In this document: one piece after another, positions 22,072 to 33,605 of the stretch
How the letters are laid out: each line of letters starts with the position of its first letter
Position numbering within the stretch: position 1 is the first letter of the stretch
Translations under genes and position numbers: made by a program
Notes under the pieces: generated by a model
What the model saw: only the letters and a program-made list of their open reading frames with translations
Database searches by the model: none
What the model was told of the DNA's origin: nothing
Assembly (NCBI GenBank): GCA_029216955.1
Contig: JANAVB010004022.1
Location: 1 to 64,000 of the forward strand
Origin: Iris pallida
Taxonomy: Eukaryota > Streptophyta > Magnoliopsida > Asparagales > Iridaceae
Length of the DNA: 64,000 nt
Direction: 5' to 3'

Positions 22072-24005
22072 TCACTGAGGACCCCTGCTGCGCATCTGAG
22101 ATAACATGTACTCATACTGCTCCTGTGTGAGCTGCACCATAGAGGCAGTAGGAGGCAGTGTAATGTCTGGAGTCGGCGCCGTCGATGGACCGGGAGGACG
22201 TATCTGCTCCGGCTCTCGCAGTCGCTCAACATGTGCAGCAAGGATACTCACCATCCTCTGAGAACTCTCCTCAATCGAAGTATGTATCTGAGTGAGTGAG
22301 GCAGACATGGTCCTCTGCGATCTCTCCAGCTCAACCTGTCTATGCTCTGTGCGTTCCATAGACTCAGTGAGCGTGTGCAAGCTAGCAGCTGTAGCCTGCT
22401 GCAGACTCATCAGCTCCTGTATACTGTGCTCGATCGCATCAAATCGTCCGGTGATCATCGGATCGTCGGATCGTCGCTCTGCGGTATGGTGATCAGAAAT
22501 CTTCTGCTGTAACTCGTGACGCAGCTCGTCGATCTGACGACCAATATCCTGAGCTCGTGATAACGCCTACGAAGCTGGAGACTTCGCACTGACACAGGGG
22601 GGGCCGGGATGACTCTGAAGCCAAATAGGCGCCGTAGGATCCCGTATCGTAGTACGTATCCTTCTGAAGACCACCAACGGCGGTCATCCAGAGGTCGTCC
22701 GACGATGGAGCTATAGGCGGCTGGGAGGAAGTACCAGCCCCTCCCTCTGCTGGTGCACTAGCAGCAGCAGCCGCCTCCTCTTGTAGCCGAAGAAACTCGG
22801 CCTATAATAATGTTTGCTAACGTCTAAGTGTTTGCTAAAGTCTATATTGATATCTATTTTCATATTTTCTAAATTATAGTAAATTAATATAAAGAATAGA
22901 ATGTACATATGCCTGCGTCACCCTCTCGTCAATGAACTCCCCAGCCCTCCGATGGGTGACCAGGAAGACGGTCACCATGTTGGGGTCCTCACCCTTTTTA
23001 CCTGTTAAAATATATTATCTATTATTAGTATTAAACATTCTATCCAACTATATATAAAATAATGTCCGTCATAGAAAACGTACCAGACGACGAAAATGCT
23101 CCGTCATAGGAATGGAGTCACCACACCACTTACTGGCGCTCGACCGCGCCACCTTGGCCTTGTCAGACCGCTCCTGATACCTGGCCTCGCCGAATCTAGC
23201 CTTCATCGTAGTCCACTGTTCTGGCGTGATCCAACTATTGATCGGCTTTTCGGAGCGATCATGAGACTTCTGGTCGTGGATCGGATCATGGATGAGCTTG
23301 CCTGCGACGGCAGAAAATTGGGCCTCGATCTTCGCTGCCCGGTGTGGTGGATAGAAATAGATCCTCTACAAGAAGTAAAATAGAAAGAGTTGTATAATAT
23401 ACACAAACGATTATTAAAATTTAAAAATAAATAAAAAATTTTACGTTGAAGTGGGCCAACCAAAAGGCCTTCCTATCTGCGGGAGCATCTGAGTAGTTAA
23501 TCCAAGGCCCACCATAGTTCTGCCTCAGAAATAATCCCAGCTATCTTTGTACTGCAGGAGGCCGATATCTATACAATAATAAATTTTATGAATATATATG
23601 TACATATAATCATTTGAGAAATATACATTAACTAATTAACTTACTTCGTAGGCCCGTCCGTCCAAATCTCCATGCGCATCTCGTCCGGGGGAGCGCATGG
23701 AGGGTCGCTCTCACCTCCGGCCTGACCAGGATCAGTCTGATCGCCGTCCTCCATAAGCTTGGCATCGGCTCTTCCAATGGAGCCGTCGGCAGGAGGAATG
23801 CTGGACCGGGAAGGAATGCTGGACGCGGGAGGAATGCTGGACGCGGAAGGAATGCTGGACGACGAGGGAGGAGTCGCCAACCTGCTGGAACTGCCCTGTC
23901 CCGATAATGGACGGGAAACAGAATGGTACACTGGCATACTCGGAGATGAGGATGAGGGTACGGAATCTGTATCCCCAACCTGACGCACACGGGACTGCCT
24001 AACAT
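22072..24005 (-). pseudogene. CACTA second gene, Transposase_24-like, with introns
   Basis: Minus-strand exon-like blocks, in order: a Ser/Pro-rich N-terminus (23988-23641); a block containing NYGGPWINYSD (about 23560-23450); a block with ITPEQWTTMKARFGEARYQ and KAKVARSSASKW (about 23370-23084); one with MVTVFLVTHRRAGEFIDERV (about 22997-22906); and a C-terminal region to 22072 predicted to form a coiled coil (SMERTEHRQVELERSQR). This matches the Transposase_24 plan of plant En/Spm accessory proteins. GT and AG splice sites remain at the 23083/22998 intron (CTG/GTACGT and TTAACAG). In the family the protein is thought to bind the subterminal repeats. Whether it is still intact was not established. 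Confidence 0.65.
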
Positions 24006-24169
24006 AATATCCTCCGCGTCATCCGGGTCTAGTCATACCTGATAATAACATATGACAATAAAACAAATATACATATTTATATGATAGACATCACAGATTT
24101 TTGAAAAATATTATATTCACAAAAGTGTCACTAAAGTGTCAAATATGATAATAAAACAAACGTACAGAT

Positions 24170-24890
24170 TTAATCCTCTTCTGAAAATTTATCTAATTCG
24201 TTTAGCTCTTCTTCTTCTTCTTCTTCTTCTTCTTCTGCATCTTCCTCTTCAGATAATTCTACTTCTTTTACACAATTAGATGTGTAATGAGGAACTTCCG
24301 TCGTGTCCACTTCTATAATATTTGTTACAAGAGGTAGTTCATCCTCTTGATAAGCTATATCGTCAACCTTAAAGGTATTTCTAGCTTTGGTCTTGCATAC
24401 TGCCCACCAGTCCGACCTTGTTGTTCCCCATTTAGGATAACTTGTGAAGTACACGAGCTGAGCCTGACTTGATAGGACAAATGGTTCATAGGCTTGATAT
24501 CGACGCCGATAGTTTATATCCACAAGACTGTGCTTGTCTACTTTCCAACCTTGACCTTCAATCTGATCGAACCAATCACACCTGAATAACACAATCTTAG
24601 CAGGCTTTATTCCATAACTATATGTCAGCTCCACAATCTCCCGTAGGATGCAATAGAAATCGTTGCCCGCATCAACATCTTTGTAGTTCGAAGATCTGAT
24701 ACACAAACAGCTGTTTTTGGTGGAATCGAGATCTACAACGTTGTCTCTGATCGGGCAAGTTATTGACTTGAACTTAAACCCATTCACACAGTAGCTTGGC
24801 CATATTTTTGCAGCTTAAATTGCTTGGCTAGCGTTCTAATAGACTCATTCTCAAGTCTTGCGTATGGACGATCGACCTAAATACCACGAA
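24170..24890 (-). pseudogene. CACTA tnp2 C-terminal exons (DUF4216)
   Basis: The last part of the tnp2 transposase. The main frame (24787-24170) carries the DUF4216 signature: VNGFKFKS, CILREIVELTYSY, KIVLFRCDWFD, RRRYQAYEPFVL, QLVYFTSYPKWG and DWWAVCKTKAR, ending in a long Glu-rich acidic tail encoded by (CTT)n on the plus strand. A short upstream exon (about 24870-24800, RPYARLENESIR) is joined through an AG acceptor after ATTTAG. DUF4216 is known as the C-terminal domain of plant tnp2-type transposases. Confidence 0.75.
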
Positions 24891-24954
24891 TAAATAAATT
24901 AAGCACATTCTCAAGTGCATATACAGAAAGGTAATTATAGAGTTCTCAAGTCTT

Positions 24955-25873
24955 ACATATGTACTCAACCATGATAGAAAATAATGTCTTATTTCTTGTT
25001 CTAGTTCTTCTTCTGTTATGTGTGGCCTACCTGACCACACATCATCATTAAATATGCTAAAAATAACATCGTTCAATTAATGTAATAGTATAATAATCAA
25101 TACTATTAAAATAATATAGACGTATTAATTACTTATCCTTCCAGCTTCTCTACTTTATCATCGTCGCAGTTGAGTAATACATACACCTGAGCAGCCCTTA
25201 GCTCATCATCGTTCAGATATCTCTTCTTTATTTTATCAGATGGCTTTCCTGGAGCATTGAATACCTTCAGTATTGTATCATTACATTCATGATCTTCGTC
25301 ATCGTTTCTGGAAGCTCTCGTTCTATTAGTTGCAACATGAGGCTTGAAATACATCGAACAAAAGTTTGCAATCTCCTCGAGAACATAGGCTTCACAAATA
25401 GAACCCTCGATCCGTGTCTTATTTTTCACCTTTCTTTTTACGTGATTCAAATGTCGCTCGAATGGGTACATCCATTGATATTCGACGGGTCCACCAACAC
25501 GTGCCTCATAGGATAGATAAATCGGCAAATGCTCCATAGAGTCGAAGAATCCACGAGGAAACACCCTCTCTAGCTTGCACAGTGTTACCGCAATATCCTT
25601 CTCTTGTTTTTCTAGACGATCAACGAGCAATTTCTTAGAACAAATATCCCTGAAGAATATGCTAAGCTCCGTCAATGGATCCCAAACTACCTGCGATAAG
25701 AATTCCCGAAATGCAATCGGAATTAACCTCTCCATGAATACGTGATAATCGTGGCTCTTCATACCCGTCAATTTGTTTTCCTTCGGATCGACACATCTTC
25801 CCAGATTTGACACATATCCATCTGGAAATTTTAGGCCCTGGATCCACCGACGAAGTCTCACTTTATCCTCCTT
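24955..25873 (-). pseudogene. CACTA tnp2 central part (DUF4218), interrupted by the Gypsy element
   Basis: The frame from 25873 carries the DUF4218 signature: KFPDGYVSNLGRCVD, GMKSHDYHVFMERLIP, ELSIFFRDICSK, LEKQEKDIAVTLCKLERVFP, EHLPIYLSYEARVGGP and YQWMYPFERHLN. It ends at 25133 near a GT donor. A following exon (about 25065-24955) has the sequence WSGRPHITEEELEQEIRHYF and ends at TAT/GTAAGA. Translation runs into the Gypsy terminus at 25874. The missing upstream codons are on the far side of that element, at 36339. Confidence 0.75.
25869..25873. repeat. TSD TCCTT, left copy (Gypsy)
   Basis: TCCTT at 25869-25873 matches TCCTT at 36334-36338, a 5-bp duplication generated by the Gypsy integrase inside the tnp2 gene. 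Confidence 0.9.
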
Positions 25874-28601
25874 TATCACGCCCCAGAACCAGAATACTGG
25901 AGAGCGGGGGCAGACATAGCCAGCTACGTATATAAAATGGAATCCATCTCGCTATACGGTCACGGCTGTCCAGATACATGAGGGTTTACTACAAGCCAAC
26001 AGTCTCTTAAGGTCATGAACAAGCCTAGTATCTCAATCACAAGCAATTAAGTAAAGTCACAAGATGTATGATTATTAAATATACAACAATAAGGCGTCCC
26101 AAATATTACATATTCAGCTGATCATGAAGCTAGTCGCTAAAAAATGTTAGGACTAGCAAGAGTTTAGTCATACATGATCAACCCTAGGATCTGTCAATCA
26201 TGTTACAGCCCGTAGGCAGACAGTAAGTAAGTACAATCGAGCTAAACAGGTGCTCGTCGGCTAAACGCCTCAAGAGAATATTTTTACAATAAAGTAGGAG
26301 ATCAAAAATAAACCCACTCGTTGCCCTGGTTACGTCTAGTCGCCACCATCGGGCTGGAAAGTCGGTAGATCCTCTGGAGCTGCTCCGAAATCTGGCCATA
26401 CAAAACCAGCTGGGTCAGATCCCAGAAAGAGCAAGTGCCACAAAGGAGACTTCACTTAGGAACTAAAACCAGCAATAGCACAGAAGATAAAATATAGTAA
26501 AACTGGAAAGATATAGCATCCCGAAGATATACGGTAAGATAACCATGGAACCATTCAGATAACCAGGTTACAATCCTTAAACCAAACAAGGACCGGGATT
26601 GTAACCCTTCGTCTGAACCGAACTTGGTTTCTCCCATTTATCAGCAAGATAATATAAGAAAATCCGAACATGTAACGATCTATACAGGATCAAGACTAGA
26701 CTGATTATTCTCCATTAAACAATCACGGCCAAGCAATAAGTACGGCTTGATACTTTAACTAGCTAGGGTTATCACAGGCCTAGTTACTAGCAAGATGCAG
26801 TGAGATTATTCTACAGCCACAAGCCCTGCAGACCATCCAGGTTACCCAGGTCGAAAATTAGGGGTTGAATTCAGGTGGGTACATCGTCCAGAAAACGCAT
26901 GTACCCTTAGGTAGCTTGAAGGGTGCAACACATGACAGTGTGCTGGAAATGTGCCCTACTCGACGGCAGGCTACAGATCCCAAGTGCGCCCAGGTAACGG
27001 GATTACCTGTAGCTGGGAGATCTCTTTATGACTAATGTATTAATCTAGTTATTAGCCTTAGTCCATTTTAGTAGGTACTCCTGACCGTGGTACTCAGAAG
27101 TCCCCTCCTAGACATGATGCAAGACAGGACTGGATTATTTGTATAAGCACAATCGCCCACGGTGTCCGGGTTAATTATACAGGTCATGTCATGTCAGGTA
27201 GCCGTCGCAACAGCTTATCAAGATATATCATGCCAGGTTTACTTGTCAGGAGTGCGCCACGACGGGCCACTATCATGTCATGCTAGTTCCTTGTCACACC
27301 ATGTCATGTACAATTGTCATTTCAATCATGTCAATCAAATCGTGATTTATCAAGTTCAGGACAAAAGGCGTAAGGATATAAAATGGGCGTAAAAATATAC
27401 AATAAAGGTAAAGGTGTACGCTATAGGAACTCAAGTTATGCAAAGGGGTACAAGACATGGGCAAAATAATAATAAAACAACAGCACACAGAGCTATAGGA
27501 GAGCCATGCGGCTCATGCATATGCGGCCAGGAATGATCTCATGCGGCTGGAAAGAGAACAGCCCATGCGGCTGAATAGGGTCAGGCGCATGCGACTAAAA
27601 GGAAAAGGCTTATGCGGTTGAAGGGTATCAGTCATATGGGGCCAGCGGTAAGGGAGGGGCGTATGCGGCTCAGCCAGAACATTCCATACGGCTAGGAAGA
27701 TTGGTGCTATGCGGTTACAAGGGGAACAACGCCATACGGCTCACGGGGGAAGGGCTCTCATGCGGCTGGAACGGACTCGGGTTCATGCGGCCCGCGGAGC
27801 AAAGGGCTATGCGGCTGAACCGAGTCGAGTCCCATGCGGCCAGGGGATAAGGAATTTTATGCGGCTGGGAATGAACTTCTCATGCGGCTGAATAGGAATA
27901 CTTGCCGTATGAACTTGTCATGCGATCAAGTCTAGGCAATAGTGCATGCGGTTGGAACTGACTTGCCGCATGAATGTTCATGCGGTCAAGTGCTACCATG
28001 CGGCTCGGGACTGTGCTTCTTCTCCAAATTTCCGAGAATAAGTACACCATGAAGCCATGGCTCCCAAGCTGCATAAAACCTTCATCCGGAGTCCAAATCT
28101 GAACTTCCATAGGTCAAAACGGGGCAGAATGAAATGCTCTACAACATAGAACCATCAAAACTTGGAAATAACAATACTATGTAGATCAAAACCCAAGAAT
28201 TCCGAAAATACTATAAACTTAGATCTACACAAATTTAACTATAAAAATTGAAAACACCAAGTACTAAAGAGTATTAGAATCTCGAGAGGAAGAGAATGGA
28301 ACAATAAAACGGAGTTCCTTTGCGAAGCAAGCTGCACTTGCCTAAGCTCTCTTTCTGGTAGGTGAGGAGTTAATGGAGGAAAGAAGAAGACTAATGAAGA
28401 GAGAGAAGGAAGTGGGGGTTAATAAATGGTAGTGGTGGTAGTTCTCTCCTTGGTTCATAATAAACCAAGAAAACCGAGCCAAGCCGAACCAACCCAAGGA
28501 ATAACCAAGCCAAGAAGGAAGCTAAGCAAGGAATCATGCAATACAAGATAAAATACGTACACGTATTCTAAAAATACGTAATACGAACCACAGGCATTAC
28601 A
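25874..28601 (-). repeat. Gypsy 3' LTR
   Basis: On the plus strand it runs from TATCACGCCCC (mutated from TGTCACGCCCC of the other LTR) to GGCATTACA. Its counterpart at 33606-36333 has the same length. The outermost TG has become TA by one transition. Confidence 0.93.
27496..28012 (-). repeat. CATGCGGC array inside the Gypsy 3' LTR
   Basis: About 22 copies of CATGCGGC or one-step variants (CATACGGC, TATGCGGT, CATGCGAC) are spaced 18-30 bp apart, mostly followed by TGG, TGA or CAG. Near the right end a few lie in inverted orientation (TTGCCGCATGAA), so hairpins are possible. Spacers are not similar to one another, so this is not a simple minisatellite. Confidence 0.85.
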
Positions 28602-28616
28602 ACTCTACCCACCTTA
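28602..28616 (-). other. Gypsy polypurine tract
   Basis: Reading the minus strand, AAGGTGGGTAGAGT immediately precedes the 3' LTR start TGTAATGCC. It is purine-rich and correctly placed to prime plus-strand DNA synthesis. Confidence 0.75.
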
Positions 28617-28761
28617 AAAGAATTCTGTCCTCAGAATTTTAATTAAGAGGCTAGAGAGACGAGGACAAGCTATATTAATCACAAGCAAGCTATAACTAGG
28701 CAATCAATCACTCATTCAAGCAAGGAATCGAAGGCATGAGACATAAGGAAGACATTATACC

Positions 28762-31437
28762 TCACGAGTCAAACAAGTCGGGATATCGCGATCGGATATC
28801 ATCCTCACGCTCCCACGTTGACTCATCCAAAGAGTGATGACCCCAAGCAACTCGGACTAACTTGATAGTCTTGTTCTTGAGTATCTTCTCTCTCCGGTCC
28901 AATATAGACACGGGCCTCTCCTCATATGAAAGGTTGGTACCAACAACCAATTCCGAATGATCCAGGATGTGGCTCGGGTCCGGGATATATCGTCGTAATT
29001 GGGATACATGGAACACGTCATGCACCTCACTTAGCGACGGTGGAAGAGCGAGACGATAGGACACATTTCCTACTCGCTCCAGAATATCGAACGGCCCTAT
29101 ATACCTAGGACTAAGCTTTTTCTGTGCGCCAAAACGAATGATACCACGGTTAGGCAAAATTCTCAGAAATACATGGTTACCGACAGAAAACTCGAGAGGG
29201 CGCCGATGAGAATCGGCCCAATGGCGCTGGCGATCTTGGGCAACTCGAAGATGATCCCGAACTCTTCTGACTACTTCAACGGTCTGGGCAATCATTTCTG
29301 GACCAAGCATCTGCCTTTTTCCAACATCGTCCCATGCTAGTGGGGATCGACACTTCCTACCATATAGTGCCTCGAACGGTGCCATCTGGATACTGGCCTG
29401 GAAGCTATTGCTGTATGAGAACTCTACCAAGTGCAAGTGATCTTCCCACGAACCACCGAAGTCAAGTGTACAGGACCGCAACATATCTTCAAGAGTCTAG
29501 ATTATACGCTCCGACTGACCATCTGTCTGCGGATGATATGCTGAACTGAACTAGAGACGAGTTCCCAAACTCTCCTGCAGGCTACGCCAAAAGTGCGACG
29601 TGAATCTCGAATCTTGGTCCGAAGTGATACTAACTGGCACTCCGTACAACCTGACAATCTGCCTGAGGTACATTTCTGCTAACTGAGCTGTCGACTGACC
29701 GACTCTGAATGGGAGGAAGTGAGCTACCTTCGTGAGCCTGTCAACTATAACCCAAATAGCATCTAGACCAACGGGGGACCTAGGCAATCCGGTCACAAAG
29801 TCCATGGTCACATGCTCCTACTTCCATTCTGGAATCGGCAAGGGCTGAAGAAGTCCAGCAGACCTCTGATGTTCAGCCTTAACTTGTTGGCAGACTAAAC
29901 AACGAGAGACAAACCGCGCTATCTCCCTCTTCATGCCATTCCACCAAAAGTGCTGACGGATATCACGGTACATCTTCGTACCGCCCGGATGAATGAAATA
30001 CTGTGAACTGTGAGCCCTTGCCATGATTTCCTGTCTGATATCACCACTAGGTAAACAAAGACGCTTACCATGCCTAAGTGTACCGTCTTCATGAATACAC
30101 AACTCTGGCCTTCTTCCTGCTTCACACTCTGCTTTGAGTTGCTGAAGCTTGGAATCTGCTGACTGCGCTATCCGGATCCTCTCGACTATGGTGGACTGAA
30201 CTTGCATAATGGCCATTAATGCTATACTGAAAGGGAGAACAACTTCAATATCCATCTTCTGAAGATCTGCTAACAGCTCCGGTTGCGCTGTTAGGAAATA
30301 AACTCCGGCTCTCCTGCTCAATGCATCTGCAACGACGTTAGCCTTCCCGAGATGATACTGCAAGTTGACATCATAATCCACAAGAAGCTCCAGCCACCTC
30401 CTCTGACGCATGTTAAGATCCTTCTGGGTGAAAACATACTTCAGGCTCTTATGGTCGGTAAAAATTTCCACCCTATCTCCGTACAAGTAGTGCCTCCACA
30501 ACTTAAGTACAAACACTACTGCTGCCAGCTCCAAGTCATGGGTTGGGTAATTTCTCTCATGATTACGAAGTTGCCATGACGCATAAGCTATTACCTTCCC
30601 ATGCTGCATCAGAACACATCCTAAACCTCTGTCCGAAGTATCACAATATACTGAGAATCCTCCGGTTCCATCTGGAAGCGTAAGAATGGGAGCCGTCATC
30701 AAGCCTCGCTTCAATTTCTCAAAAGAATCCTGACATTTTGCTGTCCAAGCAAACTGCACCTCCTTGCGGGTCAACTGGGTCAATGGCGCCAAAATCCGAG
30801 CAAAGTCTGAAACAAATCGCCGGTAGTAGCCGGCCAATCCAAAAAAACTGCAAACTTCTGCAACGGTACTGGGTACTGGCCCCGACTCAATAGCCACAAT
30901 CTTCTGGGGATCCACTTCTACTCCTCCTCTGGTGATGATGTGACCCAAGTACGAAATGCGATCGAGCCAGAACTCGTATTTACTGAACTTGGCATACAAC
31001 TGGTGTTCCCTGAGAATCTGAAGAACCACACGGAGATGTTGCTCATGCTCCGCCTCGCTCCTGCTGTAGACCAGGATGTCATCCAGAAACATAATCACGA
31101 ACTGATCCAAATAAGGCATAAAAATACGATTCATGAGATCCATGAATACAGCCGGCGCATTGGTCGCTCCAAATGGCATCACTAGGAACTTCCAATGCCC
31201 ATACCTAGACCTGAAAGCTGTCTTCGGGATGTCCTGCTCTCTGACTCTGATCTGATGATATTCGGAGCGCAAGTCGATCTTCGAGAATACTGCTGCCCCT
31301 TTGAGCTGATCAAACAAGTCATCTATCCTCGGAAGAGGGTATCTGTTCTTGATTGTCACTGAGTTCAAGGTACGATAATCAACACATAACCTGGACGTAC
31401 CATCCTTTTTTTTACAAGAAGCATCGGGGCTTCCCAA
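28762..31437 (-). pseudogene. Gypsy pol: RT, RNase H, integrase, chromodomain-like tail
   Basis: One frame runs from the RT entry ([17 protein letters not shown], about 31410) to 28762. [32 protein letters not shown] and the catalytic FLDDILVYS. RNase [33 protein letters not shown] and [11 protein letters not shown]. Integrase: an H2C2 finger ([12 protein letters not shown]...CLVCQQVK) and a core with MDFVTGLPRS, ITSDQDSRF and AYHPQTDGQSE. The C-terminus has HDVFHVSQLRRYIPD and a chromodomain-like block (ILDRREKILKNKTIKLVRV, STWE) that in chromoviruses helps target heterochromatin. TAG stops at 29820-29818, 29553-29551 and 29499-29497 break it, so no functional integrase can be made. Confidence 0.92.
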
Positions 31438-32144
31438 GGTGATCCACTAGCACGAATGAATCCCTTGGTCCTAAGTTCTTCAATTATCTTGTACAAGATC
31501 TCCAACTCTGAAGGCGCCATCCTGTAGACTCTCTCAGATACTGGGGCTGTCCCAGGAATCAAGTCTATGGTGAACTCGATCTCCCGTTTCGACGGCATAC
31601 CTGGAAGCTCTTCTGGGAAAACATCTGAAAACTTCTTGACTATCCGGGGCAACTGCACTGCTGCTAGTGCCATCCGCAATACTGGAGGAGAAGGCTCAAC
31701 TGCGCCTCGGGAAAAGAAAAACTCCGGCTCGTCTGGAATGCTAAAAACAACCCTACCAATATGGCAGTCTATTCTAGCATACTGGTTTCTCAACCAATCC
31801 ATCCCTAGGACCACATCATAATCGGCCATCGGAAACTCTATCAATCTAGCGGGAAATTCCCTACCGCTAACTACGATCCGACACGAGGAAAATACTCTAT
31901 CGACTCCCACAAGTCCGTTACCAGTAAGTATATTAAGCCTTACTGATAATGACTCGGGCTCCAATCCTATCCGTGTCGCAAATCGTACAGACATAAAAGA
32001 ATATGATGCACCAGAATCAAATAAAGCTGAAGCTGGAAAGGAGTTGACGAGAATAGTACCTGCCACTACCCCTCCTGGTGTCAATCCTTCCTCTGCGGTC
32101 ATCATCATAGCCTGACCATGCCCTCGGGGTGCTGGTCCCCTCTG
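31398..32144 (-). pseudogene. Gypsy protease and start of RT
   Basis: The aspartic protease matures the Gag-Pol polyprotein. The catalytic DSGASYSF motif lies near 32012, followed by PMADYDVVLGMDWL, a conserved retropepsin flank. The frame continues into the start of RT ([19 protein letters not shown]). It is lost at an A8 run (T8 on the plus strand, 31406-31413), where one base must be gained or lost to enter the main pol frame. The gag frame runs into this one with a single TAG at 32147-32145. Confidence 0.88.
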
Positions 32145-33426
32145 CTAAAATTTTTGCTGCCTATTCTGACTCAAGGCCTGGGCTTGAGCATGCTGCTGGG
32201 GGTTCTGCTGCTGGAACGCCTGGGACTGAGGCAGCAAGGGTCTCGACAATGGATACTGCTGCTGCTGGACTGGAGCTGGTCCTCTCACCGAAAAGCTAGA
32301 AAGGTTGGACGATGATGAACCACCCCTATTCGGGCAGGATCCAACCCTATGGTCTGCTGCTCCACAAGCCAGACACAATCCCTGTGCCTTGCGACACTCT
32401 GCCACTATATGGCCTGGCTTCCCACAATGAGAACATCCCACTGCGGAAGACTGCTTCTGCTTCTGTTGCTACTGCTGAGGGTACGTCGGGGTTGAATGCT
32501 GAACCGATATTACTGAAGCCGCTCGCCTCGGAGCTCCAATAGTCAAAGCCCTGGCTGCCGGGACTGGGGCTGAAGATTGATTCATCTGGCCGTGGGATCT
32601 CTTCCGACCTCCGGCCCTATCCACAATCCTCTGGGAGGTATACTCATGCCTCCTAGCTGCTCTCACGACTGCATCAAAAGTCTGATGCTCAAACTGCTCA
32701 ACTGCCAACAAAATCTCCAGGTGAAGCCCTTGCTGAAATCGTTGGGCTCTATCATACTCGGTTGCCACCAAGGTGGGAGCAAACCGACTGAGTCTCGAAA
32801 ACTCGGCCGCATATCCGTCGACCATTCTGCCCATCTGTTTCAGATTGGTGAACCTTGTCTGTAGATCGTACCGAGCTACAGCATCAAAATACTTGGTCTG
32901 GAATCTCTCTCTGAACACCGCCCAAGCAATGGGTGCTGCTAATCTAACGGCCTGCGCTGCCCACCAGCTGCGGGCAAGATCCAATAGCTGCAGGCGTACC
33001 ACGGCCACCTTCTCATTCTCTGGGGTCCTGGCTGCTTCTAGAATCACCTCGATGTCCTGAAGCCAAGCATCTGCAGCGATAGCATCTTCACTACCGTCGA
33101 AGAGTGGAGGGTTCAAGCGCTTGAAGCTGTTGGCCACACTGTTACCCTGATGACCTCCTCTGGTCAAAGCATCCGTCACTGCCTGGTGCAAGGCATCTCT
33201 TCGACGATCTTGGGAAGCTATCAAGGTCCTGATGAGTCCTACCAATGTGCCATCATTAGGTTCGGCAGGCTGAACTGGCTGGACTGGTGGCTCTCCGCCA
33301 GAAGGTACGACTCTGGAGGCTACTCCGGAATGCTGGGCTTGTTCCCCGGGTTGCTGCTGATCTACGGAAAGTGCTCCGCCTTACTGACCGGCAGGTCCAG
33401 GAACGATGCCGCTGAAGAAGACGACA
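32145..33426 (-). pseudogene. Gypsy gag with two zinc knuckles
   Basis: The structural capsid and nucleocapsid protein. The likely start is the ATG at 33426 (MSSSSAASFLD), after which a frameshift near 33370 leads into the main frame. The Retrotrans_gag block is clear: FKRLNPPLFDG, DAWLQDIEVILEAAR, ARSWWAAQAV, WAVFRERFQTKYF and GYAAEFSRLSRFAP. After a TAG at 32471-32469 in a Gln-rich stretch, the same frame gives CSHCGKPGHIVAEC and CLACGAADHRVGSC, two nucleic-acid-binding knuckles, then a Gln-rich tail ending in another TAG at 32147. Confidence 0.88.
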
Positions 33427-33584
33427 TGGGGAACAATAAGGAAGGACCAAGACAGATCAACGATACAAGCATATGATCAGGACAAGAATCCAGGGATTCA
33501 GAAGATACAAGCAGAGATCAAAGGCGAATACTGATTGAGACATCTATTCGGTAAACCCTCGCATATCTTGATTTACAAGACCTG

Positions 33585-33605
33585 CATGGGCCACCACTTA
33601 AACCA
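33585..33605 (-). other. Gypsy primer-binding site (degenerate)
   Basis: Directly inside the 5' LTR the minus strand reads TGGTTTAAGTGG. It shares eight of twelve positions with the tRNA-iMet-type site TGGTATCAGAGC used by most plant LTR elements. Confidence 0.5.

Noticed and set aside
27496..28012. CRISPR-like pattern of short repeats with unique spacers
   Set aside because: The repeat is only ~8 bp, spacing is irregular, orientation varies, and it lies inside a plant LTR in a nuclear transposon.
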